Part shown: positions 10,639 to 19,323 of the stretch, in pieces
How positions within the stretch are numbered: the first letter of the stretch is position 1
Layout of the letters: every line of letters starts with the position of its first letter
Assembly (NCBI GenBank): GCA_900545515.1
Contig: UQZA01000004.1
Coordinates: 54,770-118,769, forward strand
Direction: 5' to 3'
DNA from: an uncultured Eubacteriales bacterium
GTDB taxonomy: Bacteria > Bacillota > Clostridia > Oscillospirales > Oscillospiraceae
Length of the DNA stretch: 64,000 nucleotides
Program-made: the position numbers and the translations under genes
Notes under the pieces: generated by a model
Told to the model about the DNA's origin: nothing
Databases searched by the model: none
The model's input: the letters and a program-made list of their open reading frames with translations, nothing else

Positions 10639-11598
10639 TCACACGGCTTGCACCATGCCCAGGCTCCGGAGCACCTCCAGAACCCGGGTCCGGGCCTCGG
10701 CCTGGTTGCAGTGCAGGGTGGCTCCGGCTGCGGCGGCGTGGCCGCCGCCCCCCAGGGCGGCGCATACGGCGGCAGCGTCATAGCCGGGGGCGGAGCGGAC
10801 GGAGAGCTTGGTGTCTCCACACTCCACGGTGCGGAAGGTAACCGCCAGCTGGACGCCCTCCACGTTCCGGGCGAAGTTGGACACATCCTCCAGGTCGTCC
10901 TCGGTGACGCCGGTTTCCCGCTCCACCTCTAAGGGGATGAGGCACAGGGCGAGGGTTCCACCCTGGAGAAGCTCCAGGTGCTGGGCCATATAGGCGTTCA
11001 GCCGGAGACGGCACAGGCGGGTGGTTTCAAACAGCTGCTTGTTAATGGGGTAGGTCTTCGCCCCGGCCTCCAGACAGGCGGCCGCCACCTGCAGGGTGTG
11101 GGCGGTGGTGTTGGAATAGCGGAAGCATCCGGTGTCCGTGGATACGGCCACGTACAGGGCCTCTGCCGTGGGACGGTCCAGACGGAGGCCCATGGCGGTC
11201 AAAACCCGGTAGATGATCTCCCCACAGGCGCCGGCCGACGGGTCGATGTGCCCCCGGGCGGCAAAGCCGGGATTGGTGCCATGATGGTCCAGAAGCAGAT
11301 CCACCGGCAGCGTCTGCGCCCCTTTGCAGAGCATCTCCCTGCCGGCCACGTCCACGCTGACCACCAGCGCCCCGGGGATGGGGGCGGGGCAGGTGAGACC
11401 CCGGTGATAGGGGCGGTACCGCTCTGTCAGCTGGGGGTTTTCCAGAATGAATGCCTTTTTTCCCAGGGACCGCAGGCCACGGCACAGGGCGGCGGCTGAG
11501 CCGGCTGTGTCTCCGTCGGGGCGGCGGTGGGTCAGAATCAGGACCGAAGATACCTCCCAAAGGGCCTGGGCGATCTCAGGAATGGTCAGAGCTTTCAT
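10639..11598 (-). CDS. nrnA: DHH-family phosphoesterase (NrnA-like nanoRNase/pAp phosphatase)
   Basis: A 319-residue DHH/DHHA1 phosphoesterase. Motifs: 'LTHRRPDGDTAGSAAALCRG' (metal ligands H and D), 'SVDVAG', 'LLDHHGTN', and the C-terminal DHHA1 signature 'ALGGGGHAAAAGATLHC'. NrnA-type enzymes degrade 2-5 nt RNAs and/or 3'-phosphoadenosine 5'-phosphate. The start is the ATG 8 bases after AAAGGA; earlier in-frame Mets lie too close to that site. It overlaps the end of rbfA by 23 bases, implying coupled translation. Confidence 0.9.
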   Translation of the reverse strand: MKALTIPEIAQALWEVSSVLILTHRRPDGDTAGSAAALCRGLRSLGKKAFILENPQLTERYRPYHRGLTCPAPIPGALVVSVDVAGREMLCKGAQTLPVDLLLDHHGTNPGFAARGHIDPSAGACGEIIYRVLTAMGLRLDRPTAEALYVAVSTDTGCFRYSNTTAHTLQVAAACLEAGAKTYPINKQLFETTRLCRLRLNAYMAQHLELLQGGTLALCLIPLEVERETGVTEDDLEDVSNFARNVEGVQLAVTFRTVECGDTKLSVRSAPGYDAAAVCAALGGGGHAAAAGATLHCNQAEARTRVLEVLRSLGMVQAV

Positions 11599-11953
11599 GT
11601 TCATCATCCTTTGCAATGTGCAGCGAGTTGAGCAGATCCAGCATGTGGGCGCCCCGGGTGATGGAGTCGTCCTCCTGCCACTGGAGCTCCGGCGTGTAGC
11701 GGAGCTGCAAGGCGGCCCCCAGCTCCCGGCGGAGGTAGCCGCCTGCGGAGCGGAGCCCCTTCAGAGCGTCTCCCCCCTTGCTCTTGTCCAGGAAACTGAC
11801 GTAAACCTTGGCATAGCGCAGGTCCGGCGTAGTCTCCACCCGGGTGATGGATATCATGGTGGACTGCACCCGGGGGTCCTTCAGGTTGCGAAGCAGGCTT
11901 GCCAGCTCCCGCTGGATTTCCTCATTGATGCGGCCGATTCGATTGGATGCCAT
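11576..11953 (-). CDS. rbfA: 30S ribosome-binding factor RbfA
   Basis: A 125-residue KH-like ribosome maturation factor. Typical segments are 'RIGRINEEIQRELASLLRNL', 'DPRVQSTMISITRVETTPDL' and 'AKVYVSFLD'. RbfA assists 16S 5'-end processing and 30S maturation in the cold. The start follows GAGGAGGACGTGCC; 21 upstream codons in frame are excluded on this basis. It sits downstream of infB across a terminator-like hairpin. Confidence 0.95.
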   Translation of the reverse strand: MASNRIGRINEEIQRELASLLRNLKDPRVQSTMISITRVETTPDLRYAKVYVSFLDKSKGGDALKGLRSAGGYLRRELGAALQLRYTPELQWQEDDSITRGAHMLDLLNSLHIAKDDEHESSDHS

Positions 11954-12007
11954 TGGCACGTCCTCCTCTAGTAAATTCAGGTTCCGAATGGATGGGGCGG
12001 AGCCTGG

Positions 12008-12047
12008 AAAAAGCACCCGCCGCGCCGCGTTTGCGGTGCGGCGGGTG
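12008..12047 (-). terminator. Intrinsic terminator/attenuator between infB and rbfA
   Basis: On the minus strand, right after the infB stop, a GC-rich 10-bp perfect stem (arms 12038-12047 and 12014-12023) is followed by CTTTTTCC. It falls inside what is otherwise one operon, so it probably sets a lower level of rbfA-nrnA-truB-ribF relative to infB. Confidence 0.75.
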
Positions 12048-12052
12048 TGGAA

Positions 12053-14389
12053 TCATTGCTTGATTTCCTCCATGGCGAAGCACTCAAATACGTCGCCCTC
12101 TTTGATGTCATTGAACCGGTCAATGGACATGCCGCACTCGTAGCCGGCAGTCACTTCCTTCACGGAATCCTTAAACCGCTGCAAGGAGCCCACGGCGCCC
12201 TGGTGTAGGACAATGTGGTCCCGCAGGACCCGAACCTGGGCGTCCCGGGTTACCTTGCCGTCTTTGACATAGCAGCCGGCGATGGTGCCGATGGCGGAGA
12301 CCTTGTAGGTCTGGCGGACCTCGGCGTGACCGATGACGACCTCCTGATACTTGGGCGCCAGCATACCCTTCAGAGCGGCCTCGATTTCGTTGATGGCGTC
12401 GTAAATCACCCGGTACATCCGCACATCTACCTTAGCCCGCTGGGCGCTGGCCTGGGCGGCGGCGTCGGGACGGACGTTGAAGCCGATGATAATGGCGTTG
12501 GCTGTGGAGGCCAGAAGAATGTCGGATTCGTTCACGGCGCCCACGCCGGTGTGGATCACCTTGACCCGGACCTCGTCGTTGCTCAGCTTCAGGAGGCTGG
12601 CCTTCAGAGCTTCGGCAGAGCCCTGGACGTCGGCCTTCACGATGAGGTTCAGGTCCTTCATCTCTCCCTCCTGCATCATGGCGAAGAGGTTGTCCAGAGT
12701 GATCTTGGTGTTGAGCTGGGCGGCGGCGTCCTTCTCCGCCTGGCGGCGCTGCTCCACCAGCTCTCTGGCCATGCGCTCGTCGGAGACGGCGTTGAATTCG
12801 TCGCCCGGGGCGGGGACATCGGCCAGACCGGTGATTTCCACCGGGACGGAGGGACCGGCGGTCTTTACGGTGCGGCCCTTGTCGTTGGTCATCACCCGAA
12901 CGCGGCCCACGGCGGTGCCGGCAATGATCACATCGCCCTGGTTCAGGGTGCCGTTCTGGATCAGGAGGGTGGCGATGGGACCCCGGGTCCGGTCCAGACG
13001 GGCCTCGATCACGGTGCCCTTAGCGGCGCGGTTGGGGTTGGCCTTCAGCTCCTGCACTTCGGAGGTGAGGATCACCATCTCCAGCAGCTCGTCAATTCCC
13101 TGACCGGTCTTGGCGGAAATGGGACAGATCACCGTATCGCCGCCCCACTCTTCGGGAACCAGGTCATATTCTGTGAGCTGCTGCTTGATCCGGTCCGGAT
13201 TAGCCCCGTGCTTATCCATTTTGTTAATGGCCACGATGATGGGAATTTTCGCGGCCTTGGCATGGTTGATGGCTTCCACCGTCTGGGGCATGATGCCGTC
13301 GTCGGCAGCCACCACCAGAATGGCGATGTCTGTGCACATGGCGCCCCGGGCGCGCATGGAGGTGAAGGCCGCATGGCCGGGGGTATCCAGGAAGGTGATG
13401 GGATTGCCGTTGATTTGGACGGTGTAAGCACCGATGTGCTGGGTGATGCCGCCGGCCTCGCCAGAGACCACGTTGGTTTTTCGCACGGCGTCCAGCAGGC
13501 TGGTTTTGCCGTGGTCTACGTGTCCCATGACCACGACCACAGGGCTCCGGGGCTGAAGCTCCTCAGCGGTATCCACATGGTCGTCAATGATTTTCTCTTC
13601 AATGGTGACGGTGACTTCCCGCTCCACCTTGCAGCCCAGCTCTGTGGCCACGAATTCGGCGGTGTCGAAGTCGATGGTTTCGTTGATGGAGGCCATGACG
13701 CCGTTTTTCACCAGGGTTTTGATCACCTCGGCGGCGGTCTTCTTCATGCGGCTGGCCAGCTCTGCCACCACAATTTCCTCGGGAATTTTTACGGTGAGAG
13801 GCGTCTTTTTAATGACCTCCATGCGCAGGCGGCGCATTTTCTCCTGCTCCTCGGAGCGGGCCTTGCTGCTCTGGAATTTTCCACCCTTTTTGTTGTTTTT
13901 GGCCTTGCTGCCGATTTTCTGCTTGCCGCCGGAGATATTTTGGATCCGCTCGGAGACCAGAGTGTCCACCCGGTCGTCAAACCGGTCAGAGTTGACCTGC
14001 ACGGCGGAGGTATCCACCACACGGCGCTCCCGCTTGCGCTCCGGTTGCACGGGCTTGGGCTCCGGCTTGGCCTCGGGCTTGATTTCAGACTTGGGTGCGG
14101 GGGCGGCGGCCTTGACTGCCGGGCTGGATTTCACCGGGGCGGCGGCTTTGGGCGATTCCTTGGCAGGCTTGGGCTCCGGCTTTTTGGCGGCGGCAAAAAC
14201 CTGCTCCAGAGAGTCGATTTGACGGTTCTGGGTGATATGGTCAAAGATGACGTTCAGCTGCTCGTCGGTGAGTACCTGGCTGTTGCTCTTGGGCTTGTCG
14301 AAGTACTTGCCGGCGACTTCTGATACCTCCTTCGGCGTCATGCCGAAATCTGCGGCCACTTCTCGGACTCGATACTTGATAAAACTCAT
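12053..14389 (-). CDS. infB: Translation initiation factor IF-2
   Basis: A 778-residue IF-2. The N-terminal IF2_N subdomain is followed by a long Lys/Pro/Ala linker (about residues 65-135). The GTPase has G1 'GHVDHGKTS', G3 '[15 protein letters not shown]' and G4 'AINKMDK'. Domains II-IV follow ('[20 protein letters not shown]'). It places fMet-tRNA on the 30S P site and promotes subunit joining. The start follows GGAGGTGCGGAATT and overlaps the ylxQ stop by 4 bases. Confidence 0.97.
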   Translation of the reverse strand: MSFIKYRVREVAADFGMTPKEVSEVAGKYFDKPKSNSQVLTDEQLNVIFDHITQNRQIDSLEQVFAAAKKPEPKPAKESPKAAAPVKSSPAVKAAAPAPKSEIKPEAKPEPKPVQPERKRERRVVDTSAVQVNSDRFDDRVDTLVSERIQNISGGKQKIGSKAKNNKKGGKFQSSKARSEEQEKMRRLRMEVIKKTPLTVKIPEEIVVAELASRMKKTAAEVIKTLVKNGVMASINETIDFDTAEFVATELGCKVEREVTVTIEEKIIDDHVDTAEELQPRSPVVVVMGHVDHGKTSLLDAVRKTNVVSGEAGGITQHIGAYTVQINGNPITFLDTPGHAAFTSMRARGAMCTDIAILVVAADDGIMPQTVEAINHAKAAKIPIIVAINKMDKHGANPDRIKQQLTEYDLVPEEWGGDTVICPISAKTGQGIDELLEMVILTSEVQELKANPNRAAKGTVIEARLDRTRGPIATLLIQNGTLNQGDVIIAGTAVGRVRVMTNDKGRTVKTAGPSVPVEITGLADVPAPGDEFNAVSDERMARELVEQRRQAEKDAAAQLNTKITLDNLFAMMQEGEMKDLNLIVKADVQGSAEALKASLLKLSNDEVRVKVIHTGVGAVNESDILLASTANAIIIGFNVRPDAAAQASAQRAKVDVRMYRVIYDAINEIEAALKGMLAPKYQEVVIGHAEVRQTYKVSAIGTIAGCYVKDGKVTRDAQVRVLRDHIVLHQGAVGSLQRFKDSVKEVTAGYECGMSIDRFNDIKEGDVFECFAMEEIKQ

Positions 14390-14964
14390 AATTCCGCACC
14401 TCCATGTGACTTCTTGCCGTGCTTCCTGACGGCGGACCCGCTTCCGGGAGCTTGCTTTCGGACGGCGGGCTTGGCCTGCCGCTTGGACTGGGCAACGGGA
14501 GTGCCCGGCCCGGCTTTATGATGACCAGCCGGCCCTCCCGGCTGACGTCTGCGTTTTCCCCGCTGGAGGTTTTTCTGGTGAGCCTTTTCCTCCAACTGCC
14601 GCTGGCGCACCCGTTTGGTCCGGTTGGCCAGATCCTCCAGGGCCCCCTCATACCGCTGGGGGTCCTCCAGAGCCTGCAAAAAGGCCAGGGCCAGGGCAGG
14701 GTCGGTGATGGCGGCCAGGGATACTACGCTCTTACCCAGGGCCGCGCCCAGTTCCTCTTTGGAAAAGGGAACCACCGCCAGCTGCTGGCCGGAGCCGGCC
14801 ACAAAGTTCCGGGCCCGGCGCAGCGCCCCGTCGGGAGCGTCCTTGGCAACGAGCAGGAGCCTGGCATGGCAGGCTCGGGCGGCTGCTCCTGCGGATTCCT
14901 CTCCAATTTCAATCCGACCGGCCTTTTTGGCCAGGGACAGGTAATTGATGGCGTTAGGTTTCAT
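14386..14964 (-). CDS. ylxQ: L7Ae-family ribosomal/RNA-binding protein YlxQ with basic tail
   Basis: A 192-residue protein. The first ~100 residues are an L7Ae/L30e-type kink-turn-binding fold ('[20 protein letters not shown]', '[20 protein letters not shown]'). The last ~75 residues are an extra low-complexity tail rich in Lys, Arg, Gln and Gly ('[18 protein letters not shown]'), longer than usual for YlxQ, which is near 100 residues. The start follows GGAGGCGCATC and overlaps ylxR by 11 bases. It is the standard neighbour between ylxR and infB. Confidence 0.88.
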   Translation of the reverse strand: MKPNAINYLSLAKKAGRIEIGEESAGAAARACHARLLLVAKDAPDGALRRARNFVAGSGQQLAVVPFSKEELGAALGKSVVSLAAITDPALALAFLQALEDPQRYEGALEDLANRTKRVRQRQLEEKAHQKNLQRGKRRRQPGGPAGHHKAGPGTPVAQSKRQAKPAVRKQAPGSGSAVRKHGKKSHGGAEL

Positions 14965-15226
14965 GATGCGCCTCCATTTCCCGGGCCAACCGCTCCAGCA
15001 CCTCAACGGGAATGGCGGCCTCCAGATTTCTCTCCAGGGACTTGGAGCGCACGGCCTTTTTCAGGCAATTGGGGTCCGGGCACAGGTAGGCGCCCCGTCC
15101 GGGAGCCTTGCCCTGGAAATCCAGACTGACAGCGCCCTCCGGCGAACGGACGACGCGGATCAACTCCCGCTTTGGCTTGCGTTCCCGGCAGCCCATGCAT
15201 TGGCGCATGGGAATTTTTCTCTGCAT
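14954..15226 (-). CDS. ylxR: YlxR/RnpM family RNA-binding protein
   Basis: A 90-residue protein with the family signature 'IPMRQCMGCRERKPKRELIR' and 'GRGAYLCPDPNCLKKAVRSK'. YlxR (DUF448) is an RNA-binding protein, described in Bacillus as a modulator of RNase P, always encoded next to nusA. The conserved Cys residues are present. It overlaps the start of ylxQ. Confidence 0.93.
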   Translation of the reverse strand: MQRKIPMRQCMGCRERKPKRELIRVVRSPEGAVSLDFQGKAPGRGAYLCPDPNCLKKAVRSKSLERNLEAAIPVEVLERLAREMEAHHET

Positions 15227-15266
15227 AAAGACTCCCTCCCTCTATTTTTTGGTGAAATTTCCCGGT

Positions 15267-16445
15267 TTATTCCTCTTCCTCAGTCTGGGGCTCCTGTGCA
15301 AGGGGCGCTTCCGGGAGGGGCTCTGGGGTCTTCTCCGGGAATTCTGAGGCTTTGGAGGCGGGCTTGATGTCAATTTTATAGCTGGTGAGCCGGGCGGCCA
15401 GGCGGGCGTTTTGACCCTCTTTTCCAATGGCCAGGCTCAGCTGATCGTCGGGTACCACCACCCGGCAGGCCTTCTGACCGGGGATCTGGTCCACGGAAAG
15501 CACCTCGGCGGGGCTGAGGGCGGCGGCCACATACTGGCAGGGGTCCTCGGACCAGGTGATGATGTCCATTTTTTCCCCGTGCAGCTCATTGACGATGGCG
15601 CCCACACGGCCGCCCCGGGGGCCGACACAAGCGCCCACGGGATCGATGTCCTCCTGGGCGGCCCGGACGGCAATCTTGGTCCGGGAGCCCGGCTCCCGGG
15701 CGATGTTCCGAACCTCCACCAGGCCCTCGGCAATTTCCGGGACCTCCAGCTCAAACAAACGGCGGACCAGATTGGGATGGGTCCGGGAGACAAAGACCTG
15801 GGGGCCGCGGTTGGAGCGGTGGACGTCCACCACGTAGACCCGGATGAGGTCGCCCTCCTGATAAGCCTCCCCGGGGATCTGTTCCCCGGCGCGGAGAATG
15901 GCGTCGGAGCGCTCCGTGCCCGTGCCGATGCGGATATACATATCTCCGGAGGGGTCCATGCGCAGAACCGTGCCGGTGAGAATCTCCTGGGCCTTGGAGG
16001 AGTAATTGTCGTAAACGGCGCCCCGTTCGGCCTCCCGGATGCCCTGGATGATGACCTGCTTGGCGGTCTGGGCGGCGATGCGGCCGAAGTTTTCTACCTT
16101 CACCGGGATTCGGATCACATCGCCCGGCTGGGCATTGGGGGAGGTGTTCCGGGCGGCGTCCAGGGAGATCTCAGAAGCGGGGTTCTCCACCTCCTCCACA
16201 ACGGTCCGCTGCTGGACCATGGACATGACAGCTTCTGTGAGCTCCACCTCCACATTTTCCGCAGGGACCTCCCGGTGGTCCTCCCGGTCCTTCCGGTAGG
16301 CGTTGATGAGGGCCTGCTTGATTCGATCCACCATATAGTCTACGGGAATGCCCCGCTCTTTTTCCAGCATTTGCAGGGCGGCGAAAATCTCCGCCGGCTG
16401 GCAGAGCTGGGGTTCCGGACTTTTCTTCTTTACATTTCTGGCCAT
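15267..16445 (-). CDS. nusA: Transcription termination/antitermination factor NusA
   Basis: A 392-residue NusA of the short Firmicute type, without the C-terminal acidic repeats of E. coli. The N-terminal RNAP-binding domain is followed by S1 ('GTVLRMDPSGDMYIRIGTGT') and tandem KH domains ('GACVGPRGGRVGAIVNELHG', 'LSLAIGKEGQNARLAARLTS'), then a Pro/Glu-rich tail. It binds RNA polymerase and nascent RNA and controls pausing and termination. It lies 15 bases downstream of rimP and upstream of ylxR. Confidence 0.97.
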   Translation of the reverse strand: MARNVKKKSPEPQLCQPAEIFAALQMLEKERGIPVDYMVDRIKQALINAYRKDREDHREVPAENVEVELTEAVMSMVQQRTVVEEVENPASEISLDAARNTSPNAQPGDVIRIPVKVENFGRIAAQTAKQVIIQGIREAERGAVYDNYSSKAQEILTGTVLRMDPSGDMYIRIGTGTERSDAILRAGEQIPGEAYQEGDLIRVYVVDVHRSNRGPQVFVSRTHPNLVRRLFELEVPEIAEGLVEVRNIAREPGSRTKIAVRAAQEDIDPVGACVGPRGGRVGAIVNELHGEKMDIITWSEDPCQYVAAALSPAEVLSVDQIPGQKACRVVVPDDQLSLAIGKEGQNARLAARLTSYKIDIKPASKASEFPEKTPEPLPEAPLAQEPQTEEEE

Positions 16446-16460
16446 GACTGTTTCCTCCTG

Positions 16461-16913
16461 TCAGAATTCCACCCGGAGCCGCACCTGGGCAATCTCCGAT
16501 TTTTCAAAGGTAAGGGAGACGGAGCCGGTCGCGATGGTGACGCGGCCGTTGTCGTAGCCCTCCAACGTGCCGGGATACTCCTTCGCCCCGTCTCTGGGGC
16601 GGTACAGCTTCACCAGCACAGGGCTGTGGAGAAACTGCTGGAAATCCCCGGGGCGCTTCAGCACCCGCTCCAGACCGGCGGAGCAAACCTCAAAATGATA
16701 GCTGTCGGGGATGGGGTCCTTCTCGTCCAGGATGGGGTCCAGGGCCCGGGAGATGGCTTCGCAGTCTGTGATGTCCACGCCGCCGTCTTTGTCAATGTAG
16801 ATCCGGAGGAACCAATCCGCTCCTTCCCGGACGTATTCCACGTCCCACAGCCGGCAGCCCAGACTTTCCACAACGGGGCGGGCGAAGCCGGTTACCTGCT
16901 CTGTGATTTTCAT
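16461..16913 (-). CDS. rimP: Ribosome maturation factor RimP
   Basis: A 150-residue 30S maturation factor. Recognisable segments include 'LGCRLWDVEYVREGADWFLR', 'DKDGGVDITDCEAISRALDP' and 'YHFEVCSAGLERVLKRPGDF'. The start chosen (MKITEQ) gives the family length; a 20-codon upstream extension would run through the leader hairpin and is rejected. It is first in the operon, with a consensus promoter 75 bases upstream. Confidence 0.94.
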   Translation of the reverse strand: MKITEQVTGFARPVVESLGCRLWDVEYVREGADWFLRIYIDKDGGVDITDCEAISRALDPILDEKDPIPDSYHFEVCSAGLERVLKRPGDFQQFLHSPVLVKLYRPRDGAKEYPGTLEGYDNGRVTIATGSVSLTFEKSEIAQVRLRVEF

Positions 16914-16936
16914 TCTAAACACGCCTTTCTCAGCAA

Positions 16937-16964
16937 GAAAGAGAGGGGCGCACCCCTCTCTTTC
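16937..16964 (-). promoter_or_regulatory. 12-bp perfect hairpin in the rimP-nusA leader
   Basis: GAAAGAGAGGGG pairs with CCCCTCTCTTTC across a 4-base loop, between the promoter and the rimP start. No U-tract follows, so it is not a simple terminator. Its position suggests a leader element affecting translation or stability of the mRNA. Confidence 0.6.
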
Positions 16965-16987
16965 GTAAGTCAACCATGATTACAAAC

Positions 16988-17016
16988 ATTATAGCACTCC
17001 CAAGCCTGTTTGGCAA
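16988..17016 (-). promoter_or_regulatory. Sigma-A promoter of the rimP-nusA-infB operon
   Basis: On the minus strand: TTGCCA, 17-bp spacer, TATAAT. It drives the nine-gene minus-strand operon. Confidence 0.88.
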
Positions 17017-17085
17017 GGGGTTTTTCAAGAAATTCCAGAAGGAAATCCGATTTATTTGAACATTGGGGGAACAGCCAGTGGAAAT

Positions 17086-18183
17086 TCAGAGAGCATCGCT
17101 GCCGTAGGCCTCCAGAATGGCGCAAATGGCGTCCACATAGTCCTGGCCGTAGCCCTTTTCCTGAAAGTCCTGGGCACTGGAGACGTGGGGAAATTCAAAC
17201 AGGCAGGCATCATAGCCCAGGGTATAGGCCGCCCAGGCGCTGTAATAACCGTCGGCGCTCCTCAAAGAGGCGTAGCTGTTGCCGGGAAAGTAGTCGCTGA
17301 AGGTTTGAAACAGGGTGCCGGACCGGTCACCGGAGGGGATGATCTGCTGATACCAGCCGTGGGTGTCAATCAGAATATTCAGCCCGTCTCCCATGACAGA
17401 TTGGGTAAACTGGGCCAGGGCCAGGGCCTCCCGGGCGCGCAGAGGCTCGCTGCCGCAGTAATTCCGGGGGCTGTAGTCGCTGCTGAAGCGGTAGGGGAAG
17501 CACCGGTTCAAATCCATACCGGACCCCTCTTCGCTGAGGCCGTCTTCATTCAGGGAATGGGTGGTGCACCGCCCCGGACCGTCGCAGGTCCAGCCGTCAT
17601 AGAGACCGTCGGGGTTGAGGCAGGGCAGCACATACACCGTCCAGTCTCCGGGGACAATCAGCGATGCATATTGGTCCGTCAGGGTTTCTATGAGCAGATT
17701 TCCTGTGTCCACCAGTAGCTGCCCGTCCTGTTCAAAATTGTCCTCCCAGCCGTGGATGGCGAAGGTGACAATCAGAACGTTTTCCCCCGTGCCGAACCGG
17801 TAGGCCAGGAGCTTCCGACCGGCCCCGCTGCGGCCGTAGCAGATGGTTTCCTGACTGCTGGGCTCTGGCGGGCGGGCAGGGAAGAGCCGGGTGAACCTGG
17901 CACGGGCATAGTCGTGACGTACCAGCTGCACTGCGGCCGTTCCCGGGGAAAGGGCGGGAAACGCATTCTCCAGCCATCCTGTGGCCACGGTCAGGGAAGC
18001 CTGACCAACCGGGTGCGCCGCCGGCAGAAAGGCATAGGAACTGACCCGCTCCAGGTTGCCGGGGCTGGCCGGTGCAGCGGAGATGCACGGAACGGAATGG
18101 GCAGCGCACCAAATGCACAGAAAGCATACGGCCAACCCGCCGGTGATCCGGCAGAGCCGCGTGAGTTTTCTCCGTATTGCCAT
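17086..18183 (-). CDS. Secreted M14-family zinc carboxypeptidase
   Basis: A 365-residue exported protein. A signal peptide with an Arg/Lys n-region and a hydrophobic core ('ITGGLAVCFLCIWCAAHSVP') precedes the catalytic domain. M14 features: 'IHGWEDNFEQDG' (HxxE zinc ligands), 'LPCLNPDGL', 'GMDLNRCFP', 'DTHGWYQQ' (third zinc-ligand His) and the C-terminal 'FEFPHVSS' (general-base Glu). This fits a gamma-D-glutamyl/peptidoglycan-peptide or general zinc carboxypeptidase acting outside the cell. The start is the ATG after GGGGGGAGCTC. It is monocistronic with its own promoter. Confidence 0.85.
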   Translation of the reverse strand: MAIRRKLTRLCRITGGLAVCFLCIWCAAHSVPCISAAPASPGNLERVSSYAFLPAAHPVGQASLTVATGWLENAFPALSPGTAAVQLVRHDYARARFTRLFPARPPEPSSQETICYGRSGAGRKLLAYRFGTGENVLIVTFAIHGWEDNFEQDGQLLVDTGNLLIETLTDQYASLIVPGDWTVYVLPCLNPDGLYDGWTCDGPGRCTTHSLNEDGLSEEGSGMDLNRCFPYRFSSDYSPRNYCGSEPLRAREALALAQFTQSVMGDGLNILIDTHGWYQQIIPSGDRSGTLFQTFSDYFPGNSYASLRSADGYYSAWAAYTLGYDACLFEFPHVSSAQDFQEKGYGQDYVDAICAILEAYGSDAL

Positions 18184-18204
18184 GAGCTCCCCCCTTTTGA
18201 AACC

Positions 18205-18233
18205 ATTATACGTCAAAGTGCGCCTCTTGTCCA
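18205..18233 (-). promoter_or_regulatory. Sigma-A promoter of the M14 peptidase gene
   Basis: On the minus strand: TGGACA, 17-bp spacer, TATAAT, 22 bases upstream of the chosen ATG. Confidence 0.75.
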
Positions 18234-18400
18234 GAAGATAGACGCCATGTAAAGCAACATTTACAAATTGGTCTGGGCCACATAGAGACCCTACAGGGGT
18301 TGTACCGTAGCTCCTGCCTGCCCCGGAGGCCGCACCCTACGGCGCGCCTTGCAGCTGGTCTCTTGAACGCCGTACAGGGATGCCCGCCGCCCGAAACGGT

Positions 18401-18973
18401 TTATTTGCGGATGTCCTGTCCGGCAAAATACTTTTTCAAGGGGATGTACAGCACCGCTGCAATGGCCAGAGCCAGCAGCATATTGGGGAGCATATAGCTG
18501 CCGTTGTACACCAGAGAGTACAGGTTGGCATTGTCGAAGGTGCCGAAGCCCGGGATATTTTTGGGCTCGTAGATCCGGTAAATGGTGATGCCGCTGATGA
18601 AATGGACCAGGAAACGGACTGCGCAGCCTAAAGCGGTGCCCGGGAAGATGCCCCAGGCCTTCCCACGAAACAGACCCGCCAGGCCCAGAGGGGTAAAGGC
18701 CACCAGGTAATCCAGCAGCATGGACTGCCAGCCCCAGGCGTAGGCCCCGTCAAAAATCAATTGCAGCAGGCCAAAGGCAAAGCCGGCCAGCAGGCCCTGG
18801 CCCAGCCCCCAGCGCAGGGCAAAAAACACAATGGGGAAGATTGCGGGAGTCAGGGAGCCGCCGTTGGGCAGCTGCATGAACTTGAGGTAGCTCAGGGCCT
18901 GAGCCAGGGCTACCATGATGGCCCCCTCGCACAGGGTGCGGACGCGGAGATGGGAGCGGTTTGTATTTGCCAT
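18401..18973 (-). CDS. thiT: Energy-coupled thiamine transporter ThiT
   Basis: A 190-residue integral membrane S component of an ECF transporter, with about six hydrophobic segments and the family features 'YLKFMQLPNGGSLTPAIFPI' and 'GSYMLPNMLLALAIAAVLYI'. It binds thiamine outside the cell and works with a shared EcfAA'T module encoded elsewhere. The start is the ATG 11 bases after GGAGG; a longer frame runs back through the riboswitch. Control by the TPP riboswitch and terminator directly upstream confirms the substrate. Confidence 0.94.
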   Translation of the reverse strand: MANTNRSHLRVRTLCEGAIMVALAQALSYLKFMQLPNGGSLTPAIFPIVFFALRWGLGQGLLAGFAFGLLQLIFDGAYAWGWQSMLLDYLVAFTPLGLAGLFRGKAWGIFPGTALGCAVRFLVHFISGITIYRIYEPKNIPGFGTFDNANLYSLVYNGSYMLPNMLLALAIAAVLYIPLKKYFAGQDIRK

Positions 18974-19005
18974 GGGAATGGATACCTCCATTGTGGGGAA
19001 ATCCC

Positions 19006-19052
19006 CAAAAATAAAATCGCATTGCAAACCCGCCGGCGGTGCGCAATGCGAT
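19006..19052 (-). terminator. Riboswitch expression-platform terminator of thiT
   Basis: On the minus strand: perfect 10-bp stem ATCGCATTGC/GCAATGCGAT with a 17-base loop, followed by TTTATTTTTGG. It lies between the TPP aptamer and the thiT ribosome binding site, as expected for TPP-induced transcription termination. Confidence 0.9.
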
Positions 19053-19068
19053 ACGTCCATATCTGCAT

Positions 19069-19155
19069 CTTTCCCTACGACGGCATAACCCGTATCAGGT
19101 TTGCGGGTGAGGGCGCGGCTTCGCCCAATCTCAGCCGGAATCGTCCGGCTCCCCG
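19069..19155 (-). promoter_or_regulatory. TPP riboswitch (THI element)
   Basis: The minus strand carries the conserved thi-box blocks in order: GGGGAGCC, GGCTGAGA, CCCTCACCCG, AACCTGATACGGGTTATGCC, CGTAGGGAAAG. TPP binding would favour the downstream terminator and turn thiT off. Spacing and order match the standard aptamer. Confidence 0.96.
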
Positions 19156-19184
19156 AAGAGTGATTTGTTCTGCGATTCGAGGCA

Positions 19185-19213
19185 ATTATACAAGAACAGG
19201 GGGGAAATGTCAA
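19185..19213 (-). promoter_or_regulatory. Sigma-A promoter of the thiT riboswitch transcript
   Basis: Minus strand TTGACA, 17-bp spacer, TATAAT: consensus at every position. The aptamer starts about 30 bases downstream. Confidence 0.93.
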
Positions 19214-19263
19214 TGTGCGGTTGTGCGCTTTTGCGGAATTTGCTATGGGTGGTGGGCTTTCCC

Positions 19264-19291
19264 TTGAAAAATGCGGGATTCGTGGTATGAT
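19264..19291 (+). promoter_or_regulatory. Promoter of pyk
   Basis: TTGAAA (19264-19269), 16-bp spacer, TATGAT (19286-19291), followed by GGGAGG and the pyk ATG 32 bases after the -10 box. Confidence 0.65.
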
Positions 19292-19323
19292 GATATGGAA
19301 TATAGGATCTGGGAGGTTGCCGT

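Noticed and set aside
10616..10765. 50-codon N-terminal extension of truB
   Set aside because: Arg/Pro-rich, overlaps nrnA, and lies before a good ribosome site.
12215..14323. 702-codon plus-strand frame opposite infB
   Set aside because: Composition (Gly/His/Leu/Val repeats) is that of a shadow frame; IF-2 is certain on the minus strand.
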